A DNA stretch of 64,000 bases. It comes from Cytidiella melzeri. Taxonomy: Eukaryota; Basidiomycota; Agaricomycetes; Polyporales; Irpicaceae. A program made the position numbers and the translations under genes. Of the stretch, positions 34,442 to 46,303 are shown piece after piece. The notes under the pieces were generated by a model, which was given only the letters and a program-made list of their open reading frames with translations, was not told where the DNA came from and did no database searches. How positions within the stretch are numbered: position 1 is the stretch's first letter; each line of letters starts with the position of its first letter. The DNA lies in the NCBI GenBank assembly GCA_022592445.1, contig JABYQR010000162.1:1-64000 (forward strand), read 5' to 3'.

Positions 34442-35180
34442 TGTTAAGACCAACTATTGTCAAGAGACAAGTTGTCAAGTCAGAACCCCTTGGTGTAAAT
34501 ACACACAAGGTTGAATGATGGTCTAGGCCGTGCGGTAGCTGTGGAGCACAATGGCAGACAGATGATGGATCAATAGAAGGAATTGATACAAAGTGGATAG
34601 ACTGAGGTTCTGGCCCCATGTCTAGTGGCTATTTATACATGTTGGTCTAACTACTTCTGGAACAGTCCAACGTAGTGGTAGCAAATCGGAGGAATGGAAA
34701 GGAAGAAAAATACACAGAGAACAATAGCTACTTTGGCAAGCCAATGGAAGAAAAGACTGTCAAGGCACAGAAACAAGGGACAATGGAAAGATTGACCATG
34801 AGTCAAAGAACAATAGGAAAGGGGTTGAACCCAAAACAGGAGATAGATGGGGTTGGACCCAAAACAGGAGATAGACGGGGTTGGACCCAAAACAGGAGAT
34901 AGACAGGGTTGGACCCAATGGAACGGTAACAGAGGTATGGAAAGGCCAAGGGTGAAACCAAGGCAACAATAACCAATTGGAGTTAGGTCCGGGGGTTGAA
35001 TGGAAACAAGAAGGTAACTAATGATGTAATAGTCCTTGTTGAATGGAGGCAATGAGGATCAGGAAATAAGGGAGGGAAGACAAGTTGGATTGTCAAGGCA
35101 AGTGTAAGGAAGACAACTAGTTATCAGGATAATCAAAGAAGTAAATCAAAAATAGTAGGGTGTGAAGACCGTTTGTAACA
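34442..35180 (-). mobile_element. Gypsy-D 3' LTR
   Basis: The 739-bp LTR on the minus strand runs from TGTTACAAACGGTC to CAATAGTTGGTCTTAACA. The minus-strand sequence before it is the purine run AAAGGGGAGGTAA, so this is the 3' LTR. It abuts A2 RT directly at 34441. The 5' LTR is not in the window, so the duplication cannot be checked. Confidence 0.8.
34821..34915 (+). repeat. 28-bp tandem repeat in the Gypsy-D LTR
   Basis: About 3.4 copies of a 28-bp unit starting GGGGTTGGACCCAAAACAGG (units at 34821, 34849, 34877 and a partial at 34905). Confidence 0.9.
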
Positions 35181-35185
35181 TTACC

Positions 35186-36330
35186 TCCCCTTTAAGACTT
35201 GTTGTCTGCCAGTGTTGCATTGTTGTCACTAAGTGGAGTCAAGGGTGAAGGAGGGTACTTGGTGTAGTACCGTTGTCTTTGACAAGTGCAGGCACAGTCC
35301 TTAGCCTTGTCAATGGAGGATTGGAAGGAGTAGGAGCTGGTGGTCTCGGAGGTGGTGTGGGAGTGGGTGGCATCATGCGACATTGTTGATGAGGGTGTTT
35401 GACCTGCAGCTCATTTTCTGTCCTGGACTGAGCGAGAGGAGGGTGTGGGATGCGGTAGTAATGAGTGTTGGCCCAGGCATTGATAGATGCTGCTTCACGT
35501 CATATGACTGTAGTGCAAAGACAAAGATCCCAATCCCTTCAAAGTTGCTTGAGCCGTGCTAACCATTCCCACAGAATAAGGTCAAAGCAGGACTGCAGTA
35601 CTTGTTAGTCCTGGGAGGCAACGAGCTGCTGAATCATTTGCTCAGTGGCGGCTGTCCCAATTGGAAGGCATGGAGTAGTGATTGTCTTAGCACAAAGAAA
35701 TTTCCAATTTTGTACTGCACGTATCCATGGCCCTTCACAATCCAGTTCATCTGCTCCATTGCCAAAGATGGGGGGAAGTTGTCAGTGGAAAACCATGAGG
35801 AACATCTGGGTGCTATTCTGAATGGTAGCATTGGCCCAGTCAGGCTGATCTCCTGGCATGGTAGTGTATTCAACAATTGGCGAGGGCGTGAACATGCAAG
35901 TGGGGTTGATGGGGTCAGGAATGTTGAACCATTGATTGATACGCTGTCATGGTCTGAGTGCTCCCAGACAAGCCAAAGATGTGCCATTTGACAGAAGGCC
36001 CTACAACATCTAGGACTCCAGTATGTTCAATTGTGCGTGAAGTCCCTTGTGTTGATTTGGAGAGTGTAGACCTTGTCATCTTCATACACCTTCATGACTT
36101 GTGGGGGAATTGTTGAAAGTTAAAAGACGAGCATAATTGTAAAAAAAATTAATCAAGGCGCTGCCATGGCCAAAGGAAAAGTTGGGATAGGAAAGCAAGG
36201 GAGTTTGGAAAGACATAGCAAAAAGATGATTATTCTGAGGGAGGAGGTGGAAATTGGAATCGAGCGATGTGTGTTGCTGAGGTGAGTTTCAAGGAGAATG
36301 TCTTGTTGGTAAGGAGTGAGGGAAGTCCAG
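35186..36330 (-). pseudogene. Gypsy-D decayed accessory region before the 3' LTR
   Basis: This is the downstream half of a roughly 1.4-kb region between D pol and its 3' LTR, cut by B2. Minus-strand frames: a continuation of membrane-type ORF2 (SLTPYQQDILLETHL, then IIIFLLCLSKLPCFPI, stop at 36153), MKVYEDDKVYTLQINTRDF (about 36090), then alternating frames with WHIFGLSGSTQTMTAY, YVQYKIGNFFVLRQSLL and FEGIGIFVFALQSYDVKQHL. It ends with a Ser/Thr-rich segment (35383-35192). The pattern is of one or more real, frameshifted proteins. No family was recognised. Confidence 0.5.
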
Positions 36331-36815
36331 TGTCAGGAATACAATCAGCCTCTATGAAGAGTGAGGAAGTGACAACAGGGGTGGAGGAACGACAAGCAAA
36401 CTTGCGTGGACGATGACAACAGGGAAGATGATGATGATGAAGGAGAAACAACAACGAGGGAGCAGCTAACGATGAGCTAAAGACCAGGATTATATTAGTA
36501 CAATGATGGACCTAGTACAAGGTGGAAGTTAGCTAAAGACCAGGAGGTAGAATCTGAGGTCTTTAGGGAGCTACAGGGTAGGTTTATATACATCTCAGAC
36601 AAGGACTCCTGGTACCGGGTCTGTACTCCTAACACTGCCGTGGAAACATATGGTGTGCTATGGTGCAATGTTCTACGATGTTCCACAATGTTCCAGCACC
36701 TTCTATGATCATGTGACCAGTCTGTCACATGTACTTGATCACATGAAGGAGCCATGTGCCATTGATAAGATAAGATAAGGAAAAGAAAAGGAAAAAAGTG
36801 CGCATGTTCGTGACA
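36331..36815 (-). mobile_element. Gypsy-B 3' LTR of copy B2
   Basis: The 485-bp LTR is, on the plus strand, TGTCAGGAATACAATC to GCATGTTCGTGACA, homologous to B1's LTRs. The adjacent minus-strand purine run (AGGAGGGGGGTAA, about 36816-36830) marks it as the 3' LTR. Confidence 0.92.
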
Positions 36816-36942
36816 TTACCCCCCTCCTAAAGGCCTTTTCTCCGGAAGGCAGGAGTTAGGTCTTTTCTGTCTTCCCACAAGGATATGCGTTGTAGAGTTT
36901 CTGAAGGTAGTTTCTCAAAATTCTTGTTGATTGGTCGGAAAT

Positions 36943-39900
36943 TCATTGCCAAGAATAGAGATGCAGTGATTGGTCGTAGAGCTCCTGGGTGTCGTCTGTG
37001 AAAATCTTTAACCGCTTCATCGGCATGAGTAACTTTGCCACTGGCTGTTCCTTTGGATGTTTTTTGCGTTTCACGTAGACTTTGTCACCAACTTTAAACT
37101 GTAGAGCTTTTGCAACTCCGTGATTGTAGAGCTGTTTCATGTGTTCTGCTGTAAGCTGTAACACAGCTTTAGCGTCTTCTTGGGCTTCTTGTAACGCTCA
37201 AATATGTTTGTCTGCTGCGGGAACATTGGACACTGGGTTCAAAGACACCTGGAATTCTGGTAGATACCCATAGATCAGTTTGAAGGGGGCCTTTCCGGTG
37301 GACAAGTGTACTCAGCTATTAAGTGCAAACTCTGCAATTGGTAACCAATCTACCCAGTCATCCTGTCTGAAAGAGCAGAACACTCGGAGGTACTGTTCTA
37401 TCTCTTGGTTCATACCTTTGGTTTTACCATCTGTCTGAGGATGGTATGCAGTAGACATGGACGACTTTACTCTGAGCACATTGTAGATAGCACGGAGAAA
37501 CTTTGATGTAAACACCAATCCGTGGTCTGAGATCATTTGGTGGGGTACACCATGGGGTTGGAACACGTTTGCAATATATTCCTGCACATGTTCAGGAGTT
37601 TTCATGCTTTCCCGTGATGGATAACAATGCACCTGCGCTGTTTTTTGATCAACTGCAACCGTGATAGAATTGTATCCTTTACATGGTGGTAGCTTGACAA
37701 TGAAGTCCGTAGTGACACTTTCCCATGGAGCATTGGGTGGATCTAGAGGATTGAGTAGACTGTGTGGTGGAGCAGGGTATGTCTTGGTTCTTTGACAGGT
37801 GTCACACGAGTCTACATAGTCATTGACAAAGCGTGTCATGCTGGGCCACCAGTAGTTCCGAGATAGTAGCTCCAGTCAGTGTTTTGTACCTGCCCAGATG
37901 TCTGACGGCAGGTAAGTCATGATGTCTCCAAACTAGTTCCTTTCGGATTTTGTCATCTTTAGGGACATAAACTTTTCCCTGGAACAAAAACAGTCCATTC
38001 TCCACGTTCCACTCTTTGAGTCCCTGGCTAAGAAGGTGAGGTCCGAGTTTCTTGACTTTGGCAAGTGCTTCTGCCAGCTCGGTCTCTCGAAGAGAACATT
38101 CATGGATACGTTTCAACAGGTCTCTGTCTGGTTGTATGCTAGCTTGTCCCCGTTGAGAAGCTGCAGCTTGGAAGACCTCAGGTCCTAAGTGACAAATTGT
38201 CTTCTTCATCCTTGACCTCGTGTTGGCCTAGCTGGGACATAGAATCCAACTTTCCCATTAACTTTCCAGGCTTCAGAATGATCTCAAAGTTGAAGCGTGA
38301 GAGGAACAACAACCAATGCGCTTGACGACGTGTCAAGTTACAAGCTGTCTTCCAGTACTCGAGGTTCTTGTGGTCAGAAAAGATAGGAAATTTCTCTGGT
38401 ATCCCTTCCAAGTAATGACGCCAGTCTTCAAGGGCTCGTATGACTGCTATGAGTTCTTGGTCGTAGATCTCATAGTTTTGTTCGGTCTCAGTCATGTCAC
38501 GGAGACGGGGCTCAACGTGACAAACAGGGACACGAAGTGGATATCGACAAGGAGGTGGTGGCAGGCGTGAAGCACAATGCTCTCACCAGCTATCAGACTT
38601 TGTTCAAGTTATCTAGCCCAGTAAAGACCAAGTTAGCATTTGTACTACCAGCTATATAGTACAAGAGGGGGTGGCTTACCTAGCCCAGTAAAGACCAAGA
38701 GATCGAGATGGGGGGCTAGGAGCGTACATGTAACAGTATATATAGACTTCAGGGACCTGCGCACAGACCATGTTGAGGGCAGGCTTTGCAAGAAGCCATG
38801 TGAACGAAGAACAAAAGAACTACCTAAAGGAGAACAATAGCTAATGTCTAGACCTTGCCAAGAACTCTACTCGTGAGAAAAACTATCTAAAAGGAGACCA
38901 ACTATTGTATTCCATTCCCACACCTGTGAGAACATCCTTCCATAAAGAGAACAATAGGGAAAGAACAATAAGGAGCCCATGTGAACAGTATCTATGACGT
39001 CAAACCCTAGCTATGGGCTGAGCCATGTGCTTGTAGCCATGTGGTCTTACTTAAGCTAAGTCACATGCCAGTGTGACGTAGTAGCAAGTAATGTGACCGT
39101 GTGGAGCATCTAAGCCACGTGATACAGGCGCTTAATAGACGTGCAAAGGAGTTTATGCAGAGAGAATTGAAACTGGGTTGTAGCCCGGAGTTTTACAGAT
39201 AAAAACAAGAGGTAAATTGCGAAAATTAAGGGCTAGTCAGGCCATCCATGACAAGTCATGCCTTCAGACCGATAGGCTACTGGATGCCATGTGCCGTCTT
39301 TGGCTTGTTGCTCCAACACCCCTCCCATTGCATATCAGGATGCATCCGTTTCCAAACGTGTGGGTCTATCAAAACTCCACATTGCCAACACCGGCGCTTC
39401 CACAAATTGTTGGCGGAGTTCATCAAACGCTGACTGGTCTTCAGGACCACATTTTCAAGGAACCTTGCCCGTGAGACGGTCTAGGGGCTTACATATCTTT
39501 CAAAAGTCTTTGATGAACCTCCGGTATAAGTTTGCAAACCCACAGAATCGGCGGATATTGGAGACATTCTGCGGCACAGGCCATTCAGCCACTGCCTTTA
39601 CTTTGACAGGGTCCATGCATAACTGGTTATGACCAATGATGACACCAAGGTATTCTGTCTCCGGCCTCTCAAACTCGCATTTCTCAGGCTTCACAAATAG
39701 ATCATGTTTCCTGAGCCGTCTTAGAACTTTGTGCACCACCTCGCAGTGCTCGGATATCTCCTTGGAGTAGATGAGGATATCATCTAGGTATACAGTGCCT
39801 TTGGCAATGAGGTCAGCAAAGATGTTGTTCATCATGTTCTGGAATGTGGCCAGGGATTGGTAAGGCCAATGAACACAACTGTAGGTTCAAACAGTCCTCG

Positions 39901-40680
39901 GTTGGTGACAAATGCAGCTTTGTGTTTGTCACCTTCTTTGATGCAGACATTATTGTATGCCCACCTGACATCCAGCTTAGTGAAGAACTTAGCGCATCTC
40001 AGCCTATCCATGAGTTCAGAGATTAACGGTAGTGGATATCTATTCTTGACGGTGACTTCATTCAACTTTCAATAATCCTGAACCGGTTGCAACTTTCCGT
40101 CCTTTTTCTTGACAAAGAAGAAAGGTGACGCCATGGGAGACTTTGACAGTCGATTGTACCCTTTTTCTAGATTCTCCTGGATAAACTTGCCAAGTTCCTC
40201 TTGCTTGGAATGTGACAGCAGGTAAACCTTTGCATGGAATCCTTTTGCTTCCGGAATCAATTCAATTGCATGGTTGTATGACTTGTGTTCTGGAAGTCGT
40301 TGAGATTCTGTCTCGGAGAAGATATGAGCATCTTGACAGTATTGTTCAGGTACCATCTCCTCAAAGGTTTTGACTGGATTAATCCGGTTCTCGACCTCAG
40401 CTAGTTCACTAGAGTATGTGTATCCTGCTAAAGTGAACAAACATTCACCTTCCTTTACCATCAGTGTCAGTCGTGTGCGTAGAATGCGTTAGGGAGTACC
40501 TATTCCACTGAGCTGAGTAGTGGCCTGCGCCTGTAACTTTGGTGATTTGGCCCCATCCAAACTTCCTGAACCTTCTGTGGTTTCCTCAAAATCGTCTTTG
40601 GCCTCTTCCCTATTCACCGGCAAGTACGGAAGTTGTTCCACAACTTTTCACAATCCTGGGGACCTCTTCTTTTGTTTAGG
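36943..40680 (-). pseudogene. Gypsy-B pol, copy B2 (RT, RNase H, integrase; chromodomain deleted)
   Basis: From the right: RT ([15 protein letters not shown], about 40115; [19 protein letters not shown], about 39780; EYLGVIIGHNQL), solo LTR T3, RNase H (EIYDQELIAV, about 38470), the integrase zinc finger CDTCQRTK (about 37805), core TTDFIVKL, ISDHGLVF and STAYHPQTDGKTKG. The last has Lys in place of the catalytic Glu of TDGKTE. Near the end QPVAK jumps directly to the ADEAVK-type tail (about 37035), deleting the SH3-like region and the chromodomain present in B1. Stops and frameshifts are several. Confidence 0.9.
38495..39253 (+). mobile_element. Solo LTR T3 (family T) in B2 pol
   Basis: The 759-bp LTR from TGTCACGGAGACGGGG to GGCCATCCATGACA is flanked by AGTCA (38490-38494 and 39254-39258). 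It splits the RNase H region of B2. Confidence 0.95.
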
Positions 40681-40685
40681 CTCAA

Positions 40686-41264
40686 TGTTACAACCCAGTC
40701 CAACCACCCAACTTCACGTGACCTCTGCACCCGAACACTGCGCCGCATACTGCGCATCTCCGCACCGACGTCATCATGACCCTTGTCATCTGTTTTCTTT
40801 ACATCATGCTGTGTACAGTTCTCTTATTGCTCCGCAAGAATGCACATTTCCCTTTGTTCCGTTTTCGTCTACTCCTATCAGACTTGAAGTCATTGTAGTA
40901 TATATACAAGACCCACCTGTAGTAAATAAGTAATTTGAATATTGAATAAGACTCCCCTTCTTATGCTCTCTTTGTCTGCATTTGACTTCACTAGCTGAAG
41001 TCGTCTTACTCGTTGTTGTCCGACATCTCCTCGCTTATCCGGTGTTCCAATCACCACACCTCTGCAGGTCTGCATTTCAATTGAGCCTTGCTCTCAAACC
41101 TTTGATCCTGCTAAGTCCAAATTTGAGTCACGAGAATCCCGAGCGGCGCAACCTAACTGGTTGAAGCCAAGACTCATTCTGATCTCCCACGTTTGCTCCA
41201 CTGTTTCTGCATCTCCACAAACTCCGCAACTCCGCATCCCTTTCTTTTTGTCTTGCTCTTAACA
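40686..41264 (+). mobile_element. Gypsy-C 5' LTR
   Basis: The 579-bp LTR runs from TGTTACAACCCAGTCC to TTGTCTTGCTCTTAACA, with a TATATATA box near 40900-40907. It gives the uninterrupted reference for the CACTA insertion in the 3' LTR. Confidence 0.93.
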
Positions 41265-41380
41265 GCATATTTGAATTCCAAAACTCGGATTCTCCACTGT
41301 ATATGCCCACCCGCACAGCGATCACAAGAACCACTGAATCAATCTCATCCGCCCCGCCAACAGCTTAGCAAGCTGCCGTC

Positions 41381-42595
41381 ATGTCTCGCAATGACTCCCC
41401 CAAACTGCCCGCCAACATCAAAACCCGCAGGAGGGGTAAGGATAAAGATCCAAACCCCGGCCTGAGTAGAGACCCTGGAGGTGGAGATGGTGGAGGAGAC
41501 GATGGTGATGGTCCTGGTAATGGTAATGGTGAAGGAGATGAAAACCCTTTTGAGCAGCTTACAGCTGCTATCACACGAGCTTACACTCAAAACTTGTCCT
41601 CAAATGCCGAGTTCCGCATCCCCGACACCTTTGACGGATCAGACCGGTCAAAACTCCGCAACTTCCTCACCCAATGCACGGCTTATTTCCGTGCAAACCC
41701 AGGTAAGTTCAACTCCGGTCAAAAGAAGGTCATGTTTGCCTTCTCTTACCTGACGGACTCCACCTTGGAGTGGTTCGAGTTGAAGTTCCTCCAATTCCAG
41801 GAATGGGAGGAAAGCAGAAGTATATTTCCCATCTCGAATGCCGGCACACCTCACCCTCCAGCATCCGATGACAACGGCGATGATGTGGTGGATGCAACCG
41901 CCAAACACAATTGGGTCCGGAACTGGTTGGCCTTTGTTGCCAAAATCCGCAAGCACTTTGGTCCTGCAGACAACGTTGGTGAAGCAGAACGCCGCCTTGC
42001 GAATCTCTCTATGCCATCGGACAAGAAATTGTTCTGGTATAACCTCCGTTTCACCTGCTACTCCATGTGCACCGGCTGGGATGATTGTGCCCTCTGCTAC
42101 CAATACTACAACGGCCTCCCAGAACGCCTCCAGGATGATATCACGTCCAACGGCAAGCCTCACACACTTGTGAAGCTCAAGGAAATGGCCCTTAAGTGGG
42201 ATCAAAGGTACTGGGAGTGTCAGGGTGAGGAGAAGAAGAAAACCGAGCGGGAACAGAAACCCGCAAAGTTCGCATTGTCCTGGACCCCCGCTGTCACCGT
42301 CACTACCGCTGTCGCCATGGCTATGCCCTCTGGCTCTTGAAAACCCCGTCCCGCCGCAACCACTACTACCACCACTGCAACTCCGAAGACTAACCCCATT
42401 GCCAACCTCTTGGGAAGCAATGGCAAGCTCTCAAGTGTCAAACATGCCCGCCGCATTGCAAACAACCTCTGTTTGTTCTGCGGTCTACCCAGACATCGCG
42501 CAAGCGAATGCTGCAAGGCCGCAAAGGCTTGTGCCACCCAGTTGGCAGCACAGACCCCAGCGCCGAATGCTGCATCCGGGTTGGGAAATGTCTGA
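41381..42595 (+). pseudogene. Gypsy-C gag with canonical zinc knuckle
   Basis: The gag starts MSRNDSPKLPANIKTRRRG, then a Gly/Asp-rich linker (41478-41545), the retrotransposon gag core (FDGSDRSKLRNFLTQCTAYF, about 41633-41690; WVRNWLAFVAKIRKHFG) and, after a TGA at 42338-42340, the same frame continues to the knuckle CLFCGLPRHRASEC (about 42470-42511; CX2CX4HX4C). A second TGA follows at 42593. Protease is in the same frame downstream. Either both TGAs are decay or one marks a readthrough gag-pol junction. Confidence 0.85.
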
Positions 42596-42619
42596 GCAGC
42601 CCTCAGTCCTCTGCACAAG

Positions 42620-45600
42620 TTGAGGGCTGCACTGACCCCGCTCGTGCACCCAAGGAGGTATACCTCAACACTTCCAGTCTTTCTTCGGATGCTTTGTACA
42701 TTTTTGTATCTTGTGATACAATTTCCTTTACGAGCTCTGATTGATAGCGGTTCCTCCCACTGCTTCATGGACATTGATATTGCAAAGAAGTACTCTCTCC
42801 CTCTCGTCTCCATTCCCGCAATTCCGCTCTGTTTGTTTGATGGTCTTTCACGGTCTCTGATTCAATTCATGATAACACTACCACTCCGCTTCCCTTCAGG
42901 AAAAATCTGTATGACACCTCTCTACATAACAAATCTTGACAAATCCGCTTCTATTGTTTTAGGATACAACTGGCTCTCCCGCTACAACCCGTTGGTTGAC
43001 TGGGCTAAGGGTCATATAACCTTCCAAGACAAAGAAGAAACTCTGATCCGGAGTTCCTCCACAACAGACGATTCAGATGAGTCCTCTGATGCGGACACTC
43101 CCGCATCTCATGCTTCAGAAGTTCCTCCGGTATCCTTTATAGGTGCTGCCACGTATATACGCGCATGCAAACTGCCAGGCTCTGTTCAGATGCATTTCTC
43201 GCTGCGCGCCGCGCAGAATCATTCCTCCAAACCAAATCCAGACATCTCTGCACTTCCATCTGATTATCATGAATTCTGATGTTTTTTTTAATACCAAGGC
43301 CGACATTCTAGCCCCACATCGTCCCTACGACATCTGAATCAATTGAGAGGACAACAAACCTCTACCACAGAGCCCCATGTATTTGCTCTCCGCAGTCGAG
43401 TAAAAGGCTCTCCGCGAGTTCCTTGACAAAAACGTCAACTCCGGATTCATCCAACAATCTACTTCTCTGCATGGTGCTCCAATTCTTTTTGTCAAAAAGA
43501 AGGATGGAACTCGTCAACTCTGCGTCAACTATTGAGCACTTAACTGTATCACCAGCAAGGATTGCTATCCACTACCACTCATTTCCAACCCTCTGAACAG
43601 TCTGGGCAAGGCCCGACTCCATACAAAAATCGATCTCCGCCATGCCTATCATCTTGTCCGCATCACCAAAGGTGATGAGTGGAAAAAAACCTTTCGCACA
43701 CGTTATGGTTCATTTGAGTGGCTTGTAATGCCATTCAGACTTTTCAATGCACCCGCGGCTTTCCAACGTTTCATGAACAACATTTTCCAGGACCTCCTCA
43801 ATGTCAATGTCATTGTCTACTTAGATGATATCCTTATCTTCTCCAGTGATATACAGTCCCACAAGAAGCACGTCAAGGAAGTCCTACGCCGCCTCCGCAA
43901 ACATGGGCTTTACGCTCGTGCTGATAAATGCAAATTTCACACGGTAGAATACTTGGGCTTTATCCTTTTCCCCGAGGGCCTCCGCATGTCCTCAGATAAG
44001 GTCCAAACCATCCTAGACTGGCCAACTCTGCGCAAGGTCAAGGACGTCCAGTCTTTCCTTGGATTTGCCAATTTCTATTTTTTTTTATTCCACACTACTC
44101 GGACATCACTGTTCCTCTTACCAGACTCACGCGCAAGTCCGCGACTTGGGCATGGACTGAACAGTGCCAGACTGCATTCAATACTCTCAAAAAAGCCTTC
44201 ACCACTGCTCTGGTTCTGGTCCAATGGAATCCCAATGCTACAATCATTGTGAAAACTGACACCTCGGACTACACTCTTGGCGCCATACTCTCTATCATCT
44301 CTGACGGGAAGATTCATCTGGTCGCGTTTCATTCTCGCACCTTCTCCACACCCAAACTCAACTACGATGTGCACGACAAGGAACTACTAGCAATTCATGA
44401 AGCCTTCCAGACTTGGTGTCATTACCTGGAGGGTACTCTCTCTCCAATAGACGTGATCACCGACCCCAAGAACCTGGAGTATTTTTTGACTACAAAACTC
44501 CTCACCCAACAACAGGCTTGTTGGTCCAAATTCTTATCCAGTTTTGAATTTGTAATCTGCTTCAGACCTGGGAAACTTGGAAACAAGCCGGACGCATTAA
44601 CTAGACAATGGGACGTCTACCCTAAAGAGGGAGGTAGTGGCTATGCCAGTGTAAACCCGCATAACTTCAAACCTATCTTCTCCTCCAAACACCTCATTGC
44701 CTCGATCCGCGCATCTGCACTCATGAAACCAACGCTTTGCAGTGTTAATATCTTTGACTCCGAAGAACTCTACAAGGATATCCTCCAATCCCTACCCTCA
44801 GACACGTATGCTCAACAACTCCGTTCAAAACCTCTTCCTCCGAGGTGGGTTGACAATCTGTAAGGATTGTTACTCCATGACGGCAAGATATATGTCCCGG
44901 ACGTTGCTGGCCTCTGCGTCCGTGTCCTCCACTACAGACACGACCACCTCTTATCGGGTCACTACGGGGTTAGTAAGACACTAGCCCTGGTCTGAAGAGA
45001 GTTCTCATGGCCAAAACTCCGAACTTTTGTACAAGATTACTGCAAGTCTTGCACAACTTGTAAGCGATCAAAGGCTCCAAGACATAAGCCTTATGGTACA
45101 GTCCAACAGCTCCCAGTCCCGATGCGCCCTTGAGATTCTATTTCTATGGATTTCATTGAGCAACTCCTGGACTCCGCAGGCTTCACAGCCATACTTGTTA
45201 TCATGGACCGCCTCAGCAAACAAGGCATATTCATCCCCACATATGACACAATAGACTCTCCGGGTTTGGCTAAACTATTTGTACTTCATGTCTTTTCTAA
45301 GCATGGAGTTCCTTCTCACTGCACCTCCGACCGGGGCACGGAGTTTGTGTCACGGTTCTTCAGAGCCTTAGGACAGGCTTTGGACATGAACCTCCACTTC
45401 ACCTCCGGTTACCACCCCAAAGCAAATGGTCAGACAGAAAGGACTAACCAAACCCTTGAGCAATACCTCTGCGCAAACTGCAACTACCAGCAAGACAACT
45501 GGTTGGACTTGCTACCTCTCGCGGAGTTTGCTGTCAACAACGTCCCTAGCGCAACTACCAGTGTTTCCCCCTTCTTCGCAAACAAAGGCTACCATCCCAA

Positions 45601-46225
45601 CATCACCATACACCCCGAACATAGTCTTGCCTCCACACGCGCTCATGAGCTCGCCATTAACCTCGAGGACTTACACAAATACTTGAAAGAAAGCATGTGC
45701 GAAGCCCAACTCCGATATCAAGGTCCCGCCGACGCTGCACAAAAAGCGCCTCTGCAATGGGACATCAGAGATTGTGTCTTTGTCAAAGCAAAGTACTTCA
45801 ACACCACACGACCGTCTAAAAAACTTGCCGAGAAGTATCTCAGACCTTTTGTGATTATTGGACGCGTTGGTCCGCAATCCTTCACGCTCAATCTCCCTGA
45901 CGCAATGCGAGCAGTACATCCAGTCTACCACGTCTCTATGTTAGAGTCACACACACCCAGCAAAATCCCCGACTGAGTCCCATTGCCACCTCCGCCGGTT
46001 GAAATTAATGGAGAAATTGAATACGAGATCACGGAGGTACTCGACTGTAAACTCAATTGCCGACACTGCACATGTCCGCTTCTTTACCTAGTTCAATGGC
46101 TAGGATATGAGGGAACGGACAAAGAAACTGCATGGGTTCTAGCTACAGAGATGGATGGCGCTCCAGAAGCCATTGCCAATTTCCATAACCGTTATCCAAA
46201 GAAACCCGGCCCTTTACCTTTGTAA
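42620..46225 (+). pseudogene. Gypsy-C pol (protease, RT, RNase H, integrase, chromodomain-like end)
   Basis: Protease IDSGSSHCF (about 42741) is intact. RT has GAPILFVKKKDG (43469), [11 protein letters not shown] and YLDDILIF (43819). A poly-T slip near 44080 shifts the frame in ANFY. RNase H has TDTSDYTLGAIL (44252). The integrase zinc region C..CTTCKRSK (about 45043), core MDFIEQLL (45146), TSDRGTEF and GQTERTNQTLEQYL keep all three catalytic acids. The C-terminal chromodomain-like part is EIEYEITEVL to YLVQWLGYEG (46014-46115). Stops near 43277, 43335, 43399, 43532, 44861, 44993, 45133 and 45974 inactivate it. Confidence 0.9.
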
Positions 46226-46303
46226 TTATCTGTTTGTTTGTTTCATTATCCTTATATCATCTCCGCATTTCCGCAACTCCTCAAATCCGCACACATTCAT
46301 GCT

